This document shows, piece after piece, positions 21,533-31,985 of a stretch of DNA of 64,000 nt. Numbering within the stretch: position 1 is the stretch's first letter; every line of letters begins with the position of its first letter. Origin of the DNA: Enoplolaimus lenunculus (taxonomy: Eukaryota > Nematoda > Enoplea > Enoplida > Thoracostomopsidae); assembly GCA_030248215.1 (NCBI GenBank), contig JASANG010004046.1, forward strand, positions 481,120 to 545,119, in the 5' to 3' direction. Below the pieces are notes generated by a model. The model did no database searches. It saw only the letters and a program-made list of their open reading frames with translations, and was not told where the DNA came from. Both the position numbers and the translations under genes were made by a program.

Positions 21533-22868
21533 TGTAGGTGGCTGTGCCACACTTAAACCTATTTCAAACTAAAAACTAAAACTAAAATAAAACCCTATAT
21601 CAAAACCACACCTTAAGGGAGTTCCTGGCTCCACCTAGTCTCTCTTAGAACTTAAGTTAGGCTTAGGCGTTGCTACAAGGCGTAGAAATTGGTAAAACTA
21701 TGCTATGGCGGCTGTGTCCGCAATGTAAACTTACCTGGGGCCCTGCGTGGCCATAGAATGGTATTGATTAATGGTTCATATCGTGCTGGCCTAATCTGCG
21801 CTTAACGACATAGCTAGGCTATGTCAGCACCAAAAATGGTGCTTTATATTGTGTGTCTCCGGCATGGTTGTTGTTGTTGTTGTAGTACCGGTTGGGTGGC
21901 TCTCGACCTCGACCGCATTGCGGACACCCAATTGTGGGTGTCGGCAAAAATGCAAATGAGGTCGAGATGCCGATATGGGTAGCCAGGACCGGAATCAGTA
22001 TTATCTTCTTGGTGGTTGAAAACGGTTGTTATTTTTGGTGCGCTACAAGTGTTTTTATTTATCGGTATTACTAGGTTTTACGGTTGATCGAGCGAGACTG
22101 GTGTAAGTAGGGCTTAACGGATTTAAATTAAGAATTGTCACGGTGGCATAGGATGTGAAGGAAATCAGGCATCACGGATTTTATTGGTGTTGCGCAGGGC
22201 GCAGGATCTACCCAGTATCGGATACTGGTGTTATGTGCTAAAAGGAAATTTGGGGTATTAAAGGAAACCTGGGGAAAAGTAGTCTAGTAAATCTAACGGG
22301 GTTAGATTTATTATTCTACAACGGTTGGGCCAAATCTAACGGGGTTAGATTGGTCGGAAATTTGGTGTAACTCTAACGGGGTTAGAGTACACGGTTTAAC
22401 GGGGTGTAATTCTAACGGGGTTAGAATTGCACGGATTCTGGAAAACGGCAAAAGTATTTGGTACGGTAAAGCCAGTGGCTGGATTAAATCAGATTCAGAC
22501 GTCGGCTTTAAGGATTCCGGCTCGGGTTACCAGTTAAATTACATAACCTGTGATTTGCTGGCCTTTAATTTGGGTATTTCGTGTCTTACGGTTCGGGTAC
22601 CAGTAAATTGCATAACCTGTGATTTGCTGGCCTTAATTTCGGTTATTTTGTGTCCCACAGGTCGCGGGTACCAGTTAAATTACATAACCTGTGATTTGCT
22701 GGCCTTAAATTTGGGTATTTTGTGTGTCATACGGGTTGCGGGTTGGGATTTATAATAAACATTTACCGGCCGCGTTTTACTAAATCAGAGCGAATAGCAT
22801 ACATCGAGAAAAGAACTATACAGGCGATACAGGATACAGGCTTAAGTCTAAATCACGAACTTCTCACA
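21533..22868 (+). repeat. 5' LTR
   Basis: 1336 bp, TG...CA. It contains a GTTGTTGTTGTTGTTGTAG tract near 21870, four TCTAAC-GGG-GTTAGA hairpins (22288-22432), about three tandem 70-bp units around CATAACCTGTGATTTGCTGG (22521-22735), and TATAATAAAC near 22752, a possible polyadenylation signal. Confidence 0.88.
22288..22432 (+). promoter_or_regulatory. Four GGG-loop hairpins in the 5' LTR
   Basis: Hairpins at 22288-22310, 22333-22351, 22370-22388 and 22404-22432 share the core TCTAAC-GGG-GTTAGA. Their outer pairs differ but stay complementary (TAAA/TTTA, AA/TT, AC/GT, GTGTAAT/ATTGCAC). They recur in the 3' LTR at about 30213-30357. Covarying stems argue for an RNA or DNA structure under selection; the role is unknown. 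Confidence 0.65.
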
Positions 22869-22883
22869 TGGTGACCACGATGG
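22869..22883 (+). other. Primer-binding site of the LTR element
   Basis: TGGTGACCACGATGG begins directly after the LTR. A TGG start complementary to a tRNA CCA end is standard for LTR retrotransposons. The tRNA is not identified. Confidence 0.65.
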
Positions 22884-22949
22884 TCTCGATGCTGATTTAG
22901 TTGGTGGTCGGTGTGAAAGGAAATAGTTGGAAAAAGGAGAAAGGAATTT

Positions 22950-23710
22950 CTGGGTGTAAAAGGAAAAGGCTGTTGTTGGAAATACAGGATCTGAACGATC
23001 GTGTAAAAGGCTGTTATTGGAAACACAGGATCTGAACGATCGTGTTGTGGAAAATAACAGGGAGTACAGGCTGAAAAGGAAACTGGGCTGTGAGTATCTA
23101 CTGCGCGAAAGGGCAACAGATACTGACATTATTGGATAGTACAGGCTAAAGGCTGTTGTTGGAAATACAGGATCTGAACGATCGTGTAAAAGGCTGTTAT
23201 TGGAAACACAGGATCTGAACGATCGTGTTGTGGAAAATAACAGGGAGTACAGGCTCAAAAAGAACGAAAGAAAGGGGCTGTGAGTATCTACTGCGCGAAA
23301 GGGCAACAGATACTGACATTATTGGATAGTACAGGCTAAAGGCTGTTGTTGGAAATACAGGATCTGAACGATCGTGTAAAAGGCTGTTATTGGAAACACA
23401 GGATCTGAACGATCGTGTTGTGGAAAATAACAGGGAGTACAGGCTGAAAAGGAAACCGGGCTGTGAGTATCTACTGCGCGAAAGGGCAACAGATACTGAC
23501 ATTATTGGATAATACAGGCTAAAGGCTGAATTAGTTGGACAATACGAGGATCTGACGATCGTGTAAAAGGCTGGAACTACACAGGATCTGAACGATCGTG
23601 TTGATGGATGAAATAACAGGGAGTACAGGCTGAAAAGGAAACCGGGCTGTGAGTATCTACTATCTGCGCGAAAGGGCAACGGATACTGACATTACTGGAT
23701 AATACAGGCT
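22950..23710 (+). repeat. Tandem 186-bp repeats in the LTR-element leader
   Basis: Four tandem units of about 186 bp (the last shorter). Each has two copies of GGATCTGAACGATCGTGT and one of GTGAGTATCTACTGCGCGAAA. ACGATCGT is a perfect palindrome. A repeated palindromic leader is where packaging or dimerisation signals would lie in a retroelement RNA, but that is inference. Confidence 0.8.
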
Positions 23711-24549
23711 GTGCAAGTCTCTCTCGAATACTCCGTAATTAGTTCGACAGTTATACTTGAGGCTGTGCCGCAAGTACGTGGAACTAGTTCAGGAACAGGC
23801 GAATTGGAAGTGAAAATTCTCGGGGTGAAGAGACGAAAATTGGAAAAAACGGTCAGAAACTGGTGAAATTGGCATACTTAGGAGCTATTGTGTTCGTAAG
23901 TACCGGGTTAAAATTTGAAACGGAACGGTTACAGGCATCGGCAGTATTGGTCAAAAACATCTGAAAAATTGTCAAAAATTCAGTTGTTTTTGGACCTGGT
24001 GAAGTGAAAAGGTGCGAGAAAGGCAAAAAGGATACGGCATTGAACTCAGGGCATATCAAGGACGGAAGTAAACCCTTAACACTTGCGCTATAAGGGTTTA
24101 CGGAAATTTCGGTTGGCGTCGGCACGAGATCTAGGTACTTGTAACAAGTAGCTAGCTAATAAGGAGCAATCTCGGGTGAAAACCGGAGCTGAAAGTTGGC
24201 CTGACGCGAGATAGCGGCTGGCGAACGTGAATAAAAGTTGGAAAGGAGTTCAAGGAACGATTCAGGAGCATTTTGCTTGGGGCTACGCCACAAGTTTTCA
24301 AATCGGGTGCCGTATTCAGTGAGTGAATAAGGCTGTGAAACGAAATCTCGGGAGTAGCTAAGTGAAAAGGTCGAAAAATCGTCGAAGGTGCTTGGGGCTG
24401 AAACAATTAGGAACTGTATAGTTCGTAAATACCCAGAGCACGTTCTTGGAAGAAATTTTGAATCGGGCGAAAAGTTTCGGGCCAAAAATTACGAAAAATT
24501 GGCCGGTCAGAAAAGTGGTGTTTTATATATATAAAACACAATAACACTG

Positions 24550-26019
24550 GTGTGGGAAATAGTTTACAGAGATTGGCTGAAAGTACGATTTCGGAAAAGG
24601 AGAATGCCGTTGTACAGGACCCCAACTACGACGGTAGAACAGGAAGCGGTAGCAAGGGCTACGGCGCGTGAAAGCAGGGTGACAACACGAAGTATGTCAC
24701 GCGAGCTTCAGGCAGAACCGGGTAAAGAAATCGAGGAGATTTCGTTACCAAGTACAATGTGTCGTCAGGAATCATTTGAATCAGTATTCCAGACGAATGG
24801 GAATGGCATATCCGGGCAATCGACTATGATTGCGCGAGGAGCACAGGTGACGGAGACAAGGGCGCCGGATCTAACGATGTTAGACGGGCAGTATACCGGA
24901 ATGAGAGCGCAAGAGGATGCAGGCATACGGCAAGGGAGTCATAGACTCGCTTATGCATCGGAGGGAAGCACAGGACATGGCGGTGTTGTAGATTCAGGCA
25001 TGTCCTATCCTCGGATGACAGCGGAATATCAGAACGAGAGACAGGATCTGGAGGATTCGGGCGTATGTCGACCAGAACCGAGATACGCAATACCGAATCC
25101 GGCTATGATGGAAGGAAATAGTTCAGAAACAGGTATGAGATGGACTCAGGCTTATAGCGGGACGGAACCGTCACGCAGGATAAATATGATTAGGCCGCAT
25201 CCACAGTTAGAAATGGATGGGCCGCTGGCAAACTGGTCGGTGGAACAACGCATGTCCATGGGACATGGGTTACAGCGACAACAGGCTTCCACCCAGGTGC
25301 AAGGAATAGGAGCACGGAGCCAGGATAGTGTGAAGGCAGTGGAAGAAGATAGAGGTCGCAGTCCGGGGGTGCCTCAGGCACGCTCGAGGGCGACGTCTAT
25401 TCAGGAATCAGAAGAGGAGGAGGACGAAATCAAGGAATTGACTCGGGCATTCGAACGGGGTCTGAAGTCGAAACATAGTGAGAAGTTTCGAAAGTTGTGG
25501 AGTAAATTGGAAAGTGAAATGGGTCAGAGGCCGGAGTCAAGGCAGAGTCACAGATCAGGCAGAGTGAGTCGGATGTCGAATAAGGACGACGTTAACCGGC
25601 AATCTGTGACAAAGGAGTACCCGGAAGCTACGCGAATGCATGGAGCGGGGGAACAAGCCTGCTCGATGTCGATGGGAAATCAGGAGATGCCGAAAGGAGG
25701 GGTGGCACCCCACCCTGTCCCTATGGGCTACCGACAGGCGAGTTATCCGGTGTTGACCCAACCATTGGCGGGGAATGCATATCAGACATTTCCGGCACAA
25801 CCAGGAGTGGCTCCGCAAGCGAACGCAAGTTGGCAAGAACCGGTCATGCAAACACCGAGGATGACGGGTTTTGCGGAGATGCCACAGTTACAGGCAATGG
25901 GGAACATGGCAAATCGGGTACCACAGTATACCACAGATCGTGGTGAAAATGCCGCAGAAGTTGCCGTTGCAAAATTTCGAAGGCAAGTCAGACTTTGGAA
26001 TTTGGTACAGGAAATTTGA
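24550..26019 (+). CDS. First long frame of the LTR element, Gag-like or unknown
   Basis: An open frame of about 489 codons. It starts in the leader region; the first well-placed ATG is at 24604. The product is rich in Met, Gln, Glu and Arg and mostly looks disordered. An acidic-basic helical segment (ESEEEEDEIKELTRAFERGL, about residue 290) is followed by a Ser/Arg-rich stretch. No zinc knuckle, protease or capsid motif is recognised. Its GC-rich codon use differs from the AT-rich surroundings, as expected of a mobile element. It is assigned as Gag-related by position only. Confidence 0.55.
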   Translation: MWEIVYRDWLKVRFRKRRMPLYRTPTTTVEQEAVARATARESRVTTRSMSRELQAEPGKEIEEISLPSTMCRQESFESVFQTNGNGISGQSTMIARGAQVTETRAPDLTMLDGQYTGMRAQEDAGIRQGSHRLAYASEGSTGHGGVVDSGMSYPRMTAEYQNERQDLEDSGVCRPEPRYAIPNPAMMEGNSSETGMRWTQAYSGTEPSRRINMIRPHPQLEMDGPLANWSVEQRMSMGHGLQRQQASTQVQGIGARSQDSVKAVEEDRGRSPGVPQARSRATSIQESEEEEDEIKELTRAFERGLKSKHSEKFRKLWSKLESEMGQRPESRQSHRSGRVSRMSNKDDVNRQSVTKEYPEATRMHGAGEQACSMSMGNQEMPKGGVAPHPVPMGYRQASYPVLTQPLAGNAYQTFPAQPGVAPQANASWQEPVMQTPRMTGFAEMPQLQAMGNMANRVPQYTTDRGENAAEVAVAKFRRQVRLWNLVQEI

Positions 26020-26105
26020 ACGGGTGATGCAAACGGCTAAAATTGTCGACAGCGAGTCCAAATAAATCACTTCAGATCATGTGAAAGGACTGGCTGATCA
26101 GTATT

Positions 26106-29012
26106 TTGGAAAGGTTATGGGCGAGGGAAAAAGGGTCGGGTGTAGCAGAGTATAGTCCGGCATTGTTTCTTGAGGAAGCATTGAAGCGGGACATCGAGAA
26201 CAGGCAACTACAGGATAAGGAATTGATTGCAAGGCTGAAGGCAGCGTTGACTAGAATGTACCCCCCAGGGGGATTCGGAGTTGCGGAGATTGAGAGCTCG
26301 TACGCGATGGTACAGGCGAATGTACGGGATTTAGAAGGAAACTGGACGCTGCGGAAGGAGACGGATATAGAGGCAATGTCCATGGCTAATAAGTTACGGA
26401 CATACCAGGAGTTCGCTGTGGAAGCGTGGAGAGATTTGATGGGTTACGCGGATCGCGTAACGCAGAACCGGAAAAGGATCATAGAATTGGAAACAGCGGT
26501 TTTAGCGGCTGGAGATCAGCGGCAGAGGGCTCACGAGCATGTGTCCGGTGCGGAACAGCTGGTGAGACGGACTGAGGAAAAGGTAAAGGAGAAGGAAGCC
26601 GAGCGTCAGGTGATGATGGAAAAGTTGAATAAGGCATTAGAAGAGGTTATGACGCTCGTCGGTGAAAAGAGGCAGCTGGAGAACCAGGTGCAGGAGTTGA
26701 CTGAGGAGAACGAGAAGTTGAGAAAAGGAGCTGTGCTCGAGAAAGGGGAAGAGTCATCGGAGCCGTCCGTCGATAGGGCGTCTGCGAGTCAACAAGGAGC
26801 GTTTAAGAGACCGAGATCTCTAACGCCGGGACGTGCACGGAAAACGGTGCGCATGGATATTGAGGAAGTGGAATTGTCCGGCGGCACAGAGGATGAAGTG
26901 GCGTCGGTGCAGGTAATAGGCGAAAAGGATGTGCCGAGGACGACGGTTGCACAAAGGAGACCGGAGGCGCGAGGTCAAGCGACCTGGCAGGTTGTGCAAC
27001 GGTCAAAACGATCGGCGACAAAACGACCCGAACGGCCGGCGACAAGACGACCCGGGAAAGGCATAATTGCTTTTCCGGATATGGTCATTTTGCCAAGGGG
27101 CCACATGTTGGTAAACTATAAATTTGGTTATCAACAGGTGTTGCATGCAAATTATTTTGAAGGCAACGATTCACCGGAACAGCCGGGTGTAGGCTTACCG
27201 AAGGATGTATTGAGGCATTTAGCGGTCCACTGGGCGACGGCAGCAATCAGGGCGTTCGAATTTTATTTGAAAAAGGAGGCCTTGATTTCGGAATGGATGG
27301 AGTGCCTGAATTATGCGGAGCGCGGCTTAGCGGCGTGTATATTCCGCACGGTGGACATAGAGCCACAGGTGTATCAGGCGGTGATGAGATGGTTTGCGAG
27401 GATCGTGAGGGAAACGGCGGCACGTGCAGTGGTCACGCGCGGTCTGCAGTGGGGACGAGCACCAGCGGATTTCTTTGTACCGCTGTCGTCCCACGTGATT
27501 ATGCAATTGTTTGACAGGGCGAAGGATCCTCAGGTGAAAAGGACAAGGCCCATGGTGATGGCCCGGGCATATGCGAACCAAAATTACTGGACACTCCGGA
27601 ATAAGTTTGAACGGGAGAATCTAAGGGCGATGGAGCCGGAGGAGTCGCCGGTAAGGGCAGAAATGCGATTGCAGTTGCTGCCGTTACAGAAGGAGGTACA
27701 GAAGGAAACGGAGAAGGTGCTGGCAGCGAGTACGCTGCGAGCTATAGCGAATTTGTCGCTATGGTTTCCGGAGGCATATCCATACCCGGAAAACAAAAGG
27801 GAAGCAGAGTTGCCAGAGTTGACACCGGATGAGGAATCGAGAAGGCAACTGATGGATATGGTACAGGATTATGACCGGAAGGAGACGGAGGAATTGTCGA
27901 GGATTGCGGAAGTAAACAGGAGAGCCCTGGACTTGTGCCGAGGTCACCTATTTGATGACCAGGCGAATGCGGCTCGGAGACCGGAGCCGATGGATACGCA
28001 GGTAGCAGGGCAAGAAGGGGTACAACCGGGTCCGAGCAAAGCTCGTACGCGATCTGAAGCGCAGGCGGAAGCGTCCGGCGTGCAGGCGGAGGAGAAAAGG
28101 AAAATGGAGTTTGAACCGGTGAGTGAGGGGGAGTTCGACGTGCTGGAAGAAGCAGGGTTAACTCCGTCTCCTGAGAAGCAACAAAGGAAACCGGCGGTGA
28201 CGTTACAGGCAGAGAAAGAGGAATTGCGGGCGGAGGGATACGTGACGCCTCCACCGGCAGGAAAAGAGGGGTCAGAAGGGAAACTGACGCCAAGAAGGTC
28301 ACCACGGATACAGAAACAAGAGGAGGCGAAGGAACAGGAGAAGTCGAAAGAGTTGTTGTGGGAGGAGTTGATTAAGCTGCAACCTAAAAAGGTACGGTCG
28401 CAGTCAGAGGCAGAAGAAAAACCGAGCACGAGTCTCGGTCAGCCACCGGCACCGGGATATATCGCGGTGCGAGGGCCAGATGGAAAGTTGAAATGGAGGT
28501 TTGATAGAGACGCAAGGAAAAGGGCAATGGCCCAGAGGGCGCGCGTTAGTCCGAAGAGACCAACGGGCGGATATGTACGACCGGCTGCAGGGTCGGTGGT
28601 AAGTAGAATCGGACCGAGGCAGGCGAATCCGGTGTACAGTGCATCGGCTGTGCGATCACAGACAGCGCCTGGGTACCGAGGATCCGGAGCAGTAACGCAG
28701 AGGGTGGTTATTAGTCCACCAGCTGGGTCGGCAAGGGTACGGCCACCAGTCCGGCAAGCGTCGGGCGAGCGGTACCCTGTACGAGTTGGCGGTCACATGG
28801 GACAATCGCAAGTGGCGCCGGCACGTGGTTATTACAATCAGCAAGTGGAGAACGTACGGCAGGCGATGCGAGAAAGTCGTCAAGTGGAACGACAGCAGCA
28901 GCAACAACGGGCGTCGCGATCAGTGGCGCGCGATAATCAGTGGGTGACGCAGGAGGAATTGGACGCCTATTATGCGGACGTCCCTCGTGAACTGCGTCGA
29001 AAACGCTTTTGA
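26106..29012 (+). CDS. Second long frame of the LTR element, giant Gag-like protein
   Basis: About 968 codons. From the N-terminus the product shows: a helical region; a strong heptad-type coiled coil at about residues 115-210 (ending QLENQVQELTEENEKLRKG); a basic linker (KRPRSLTPGRARKTVRM); a more globular, aromatic block at about 315-560 (FPDMVILPRGHMLVNYKFG onward), where a capsid-like fold would be expected; Pro/Glu-rich linkers; and a basic Arg/Gln/Pro-rich tail that could bind RNA. There is no YxDD polymerase box, no DDE integrase signature and no CCHC knuckle. The structural-protein reading follows from position and layout, not homology. Confidence 0.6.
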   Translation: MERLWAREKGSGVAEYSPALFLEEALKRDIENRQLQDKELIARLKAALTRMYPPGGFGVAEIESSYAMVQANVRDLEGNWTLRKETDIEAMSMANKLRTYQEFAVEAWRDLMGYADRVTQNRKRIIELETAVLAAGDQRQRAHEHVSGAEQLVRRTEEKVKEKEAERQVMMEKLNKALEEVMTLVGEKRQLENQVQELTEENEKLRKGAVLEKGEESSEPSVDRASASQQGAFKRPRSLTPGRARKTVRMDIEEVELSGGTEDEVASVQVIGEKDVPRTTVAQRRPEARGQATWQVVQRSKRSATKRPERPATRRPGKGIIAFPDMVILPRGHMLVNYKFGYQQVLHANYFEGNDSPEQPGVGLPKDVLRHLAVHWATAAIRAFEFYLKKEALISEWMECLNYAERGLAACIFRTVDIEPQVYQAVMRWFARIVRETAARAVVTRGLQWGRAPADFFVPLSSHVIMQLFDRAKDPQVKRTRPMVMARAYANQNYWTLRNKFERENLRAMEPEESPVRAEMRLQLLPLQKEVQKETEKVLAASTLRAIANLSLWFPEAYPYPENKREAELPELTPDEESRRQLMDMVQDYDRKETEELSRIAEVNRRALDLCRGHLFDDQANAARRPEPMDTQVAGQEGVQPGPSKARTRSEAQAEASGVQAEEKRKMEFEPVSEGEFDVLEEAGLTPSPEKQQRKPAVTLQAEKEELRAEGYVTPPPAGKEGSEGKLTPRRSPRIQKQEEAKEQEKSKELLWEELIKLQPKKVRSQSEAEEKPSTSLGQPPAPGYIAVRGPDGKLKWRFDRDARKRAMAQRARVSPKRPTGGYVRPAAGSVVSRIGPRQANPVYSASAVRSQTAPGYRGSGAVTQRVVISPPAGSARVRPPVRQASGERYPVRVGGHMGQSQVAPARGYYNQQVENVRQAMRESRQVERQQQQQRASRSVARDNQWVTQEELDAYYADVPRELRRKRF

Positions 29013-29447
29013 TGGATCGGTAATAGACGTTTATTGTGGTTATTAGTTCGGTGATGCTACGGGGTGCTAGGGTGGTACTGGTACGCTGGGTATTTTATAG
29101 TGGAGTGACTTTATTAGAGATCGTATTGGTAGGCGGGTCGTTCGTTTGGAAATGGTTCTGGGGGTAATGTAAACGGGTGCTGGGGGTGCGCTGGTACGCG
29201 GTTTCGTTATTTGGTTTTTATTGGACGCATTGGCAACATTGTCGTGGGTCGTTTGATGGTCTTGTTATTGTTATTTGGCAAAAACTTTAAAAATAAAAAG
29301 TAATATAAAAGAAAGAAAATGATGAAAAATTGTTGTTGTTATTGTTGTTAAGTTTGTTATTGTGGATTTACGCTTTTTAGCGACGGCAAAAAAGGCAGTA
29401 AATAGGGCCATAAAATTTTGTTCGATGCCAGGGTCGGCATCTGTGCC

Positions 29448-29457
29448 GAAGGGGGGA
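29448..29457 (+). other. Polypurine tract of the LTR element
   Basis: GAAGGGGGGA lies directly upstream of the 3' LTR, the standard site of plus-strand priming. Confidence 0.75.
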
Positions 29458-30794
29458 TGTAGGTGGCTGTGCCACACTTAAACCTATTTCAAACTAAAAA
29501 CTAAAACTAAAATAAAACCCTATATCAAAACCACACCTTAAGGGAGTCCCTGGCTCCACCTAGTCTCTCTTAGAACTTAAGTTAGGCTTAGGCGTTGCTA
29601 CAAGGCGTAGAAATTGGTAAAACTATGCTATGGCGGCTGTGTCCGCAATGTAAACTTACCTGGGGCCCTGCGTGGCCATAGAACGGTATTGATTAATGTT
29701 GCAATTGTTGCTGGCCTAATCTGCGCTTAACGACATAGCTAGGCTATGTCAGCACCAAAATGGTGCTTTATATTGAGTGTCTCCGGCATGGTTGTTGTTG
29801 TTGTTGTAGTACCGGTTGCGTGGCTCTCGACCTCGACCGCATTGCGGACACCCAATTGTGGGTGTCGGCAAAAATGCAAATGAGGTCGAGATGCCGATAT
29901 GGGTAGCCAGGACCGGAATCAGTATTATCTTCTTGGTGGTTGGAAACATCGTTTATATTTTTGGTGCATTCTACGCGTGTTTTTATTTTGCGGTTATTAA
30001 GTTTTAGGTTGGATTGAGCGAACTTGGGTAAGTAAGGTCGAGCGGATTTAATTTAAGAATAGTCACGGTGGCTTAACATGTGAAGGAAATTAGGCATCAC
30101 GGATTTTATTGGTGTTGCGCAGGGCGCGGAATTTACCCAGTATCGGATACTGGTGTTATGTGTTAACAGGGGAACTTGGGGTATTAAAGGAAACCTGGGA
30201 AAAGTAGTCTAGTAAATCTAACGGGGTTAGATTTATTATTCTACAACGGTTGGGCCAAATCTAACGGGGTTAGATTGGTCGGAAATTTGGTGTAACTCTA
30301 ACGGGGTTAGAGTACACGGTTTAACGGGGTGTAATTCTAACGGGGTTAGAATTGCACGGATTCTGGAAAAACGGCAAAAGTATTGGGTACGGTAAAGCCA
30401 GTGGCTGGATTAAATCAGATTCAGACGTCGGCTTTAAGGATTCCGGCTCGGGTTACCAGTTAAATTGCATAACCTGTGATTTGCTGGCCTTAATTTTGGG
30501 TATTTTGTGTCTTACGGCTCGGGTACCAGTAAATTGCATAACCTGTGATTTGCTGGCCTTAATTTTGGTTATTTTGTGTCCCACAGGTCGCGGGTACCAG
30601 TTAAATTGCATAACCTGTGATTTGCTGGCCTTAAATTTGGGTATTTTGTGTGTCATACGGGTTGCGGGTTGGGATTTATAATAAACATTTACCGGCCGCG
30701 TTTTACTAAATCAGAGCGAATAGCATACATCGAGAAAAGAACTATACAGGCGATACAGGATACAGGCTTAAGTCTAAATCACGAACTTCTCACA
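29458..30794 (+). repeat. 3' LTR
   Basis: 1337 bp, nearly colinear with 21533-22868, and carrying the same hairpin cluster (30213-30357) and tandem 70-bp units (about 30447-30660). Confidence 0.88.
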
Positions 30795-31067
30795 TTCCAT
30801 CCTCTACATATATAACTTTTTAATTACGGTCTTATGGTGGCTGCCCCCACCCTGAACCCCCCGCAACATTAAGGGACCCTTAGCAGAATGGGGGGGCTGG
30901 CGCCCCCAAACCCCCGCACTAAGCAGTTTTCACACTTAAGCTACATAGACAAAGTCAAAAAATTTTCAAACAAGGAATTGCTTTGCGTAGAAGTTTGTGG
31001 GTCGACAGCCCCTTGACAACGCAATAAAAGAAAATGTTTTTGTGACAATGTTCTATACATGGGCCCG

Positions 31068-31285
31068 ATACACGCTGTCCCGGCTGCCCCAACCGACCCA
31101 GCAAAAACATAGGTTTGGAGCTGTCCTAGGCGTCTCGACCGACCCAACAAAATCATTGGTTCGAAGCTGTCTCGGCTGTTTCGACCGACTCAGCAAAAAT
31201 ACGGGCTCGAAGCTGTCCCGGCTGTTCCGACCGACCCAGAACAAACAAGTTTGTAGCTGTCTCGACCAACCCAACAAAAACATTT
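31068..31285. repeat. Tandem units in the right arm of the outer element
   Basis: Four units of about 54 bp: GAAGCTGTC(C/T)CGGCTGTT plus CGACCGACCCAGCAAAAA. They are the inverted counterparts of the left-arm units at 21138-21532. A TTCTATACATGGGCC word at about 31050-31064 matches the ends of the smaller GGCC elements. Confidence 0.75.
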
Positions 31286-31353
31286 CACGCCGGGTATATT
31301 GCTGTGCCGTGGGTAAATGGGACGCCCCTCAGAGTAACATGGGCCAATTTAAG

Positions 31354-31985
31354 TATGAATAAATGTATTCTGTTTGTTTTAAAGGTAGACTTAGATATTT
31401 GTGTTCATTCGGGTCTTTTGTTTTCTTCGTCTTTTTCTTCTTCTAACGTAATGAAGGAGACCTCGCAAGCGAAAGGAACCAATAGTAGGTAAGGCTCATG
31501 TACTGAAGAGGGCCGGAACAGTGGTTATATCAATTTTAACGCTATTTTTTGAAAATTAGAAGTTTTTGTTTATAATTATACTAGTAGTTATTTTTTGTAA
31601 TGGAATACGCGTTAACCGTGCAAATGACTTCGTATGAACGTTTCATTTTTTAAAAATCAAAATTTGCGAAAAACTGTTATACTGCTGTTAATACGAGGTA
31701 AAGTACTTAGCTAGGTATAGTTTCTGTTTAATTAACAGTGTATCTTTTGACCTTTAACACAGGTATTTACTTTATAACTTTTGACTACGCAAGGTTGTAA
31801 TTTTAACTGTGTAATATTTTGAGAGTTTATTTTGTATTTAAGTTGTGTGAAGTTCGATTAACTACTCGTATACACAGCATAGAGTGTCACATTTGAATAT
31901 CGTCAAGTAGTGAATATGTAATAAATGTTTATAACTATTATGTTTTTCAATTTGATGCAGCGTCCTTCAGCAGTTAGTGCACTCT
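31354..31985. other. AT-rich intergenic, nothing recognised
   Basis: No supported gene or repeat boundary. Confidence 0.4.

Larger units (their letters stand above)
21533..30794 (+). mobile_element. Large non-autonomous LTR retrotransposon (Gag-like, LARD/TR-GAG type)
   Basis: A 9.26-kb element with two direct LTRs of about 1.34 kb (21533-22868 and 29458-30794), each beginning TGTAGGTGG and ending CTCACA. A primer-binding site TGGTGACCACGATGG follows the first LTR, and a GAAGGGGGGA polypurine tract precedes the second. The LTRs differ only at scattered sites by eye, which suggests a fairly recent insertion. The interior holds a repeat-rich leader and two long open frames (24550-26019 and 26106-29012). 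No reverse transcriptase, RNase H, integrase or protease motif is seen, so it would have to borrow them. The 4-6-bp target duplication expected for such elements is not visible at the two ends. Confidence 0.85.
21066..31345. mobile_element. Outer inverted-repeat element, split by a nested LTR element
   Basis: The left end GGCCAATGTTACTCTTAGGG and right end (reverse complement GGCCCATGTTACTCTGAGGG) form an inverted repeat that continues through GGCGTCCC. Both sides are flanked by the perfect 8-bp duplication AATTTAAG (21058-21065 and 31346-31353). Removing the nested LTR element (21533-30794) leaves about 1.0 kb. The left arm (to 21532) and right arm (30795 on) carry inverse-oriented tandem units around TTTTTGCTGGGTCGGTCGG. 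The ends resemble the GGCCCATG ends of the elements at 3094-3276 and 42719-42865. No transposase is seen. Confidence 0.8.

Noticed and set aside
21071-21572. Long frames on both strands in a G-rich block (Gly/Pro-rich proteins)
   Set aside because: Low-complexity translations of the G-rich tandem arm of the outer element, open in several frames at once.
22848-24485. Minus-strand frames rich in Ser, Phe and Tyr across the LTR-element leader
   Set aside because: They follow the 186-bp repeats and run antisense to the element's own frames; no domain is recognised.
26803-28907. Minus-strand frames opposite the second long frame of the LTR element
   Set aside because: Antisense shadows of a GC-rich coding frame.
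24550-29012. Possible reverse transcriptase, integrase or protease in the LTR element
   Set aside because: No YxDD, DDE, HHCC, CCHC or DSG/DTG-type motif is visible in either long frame.
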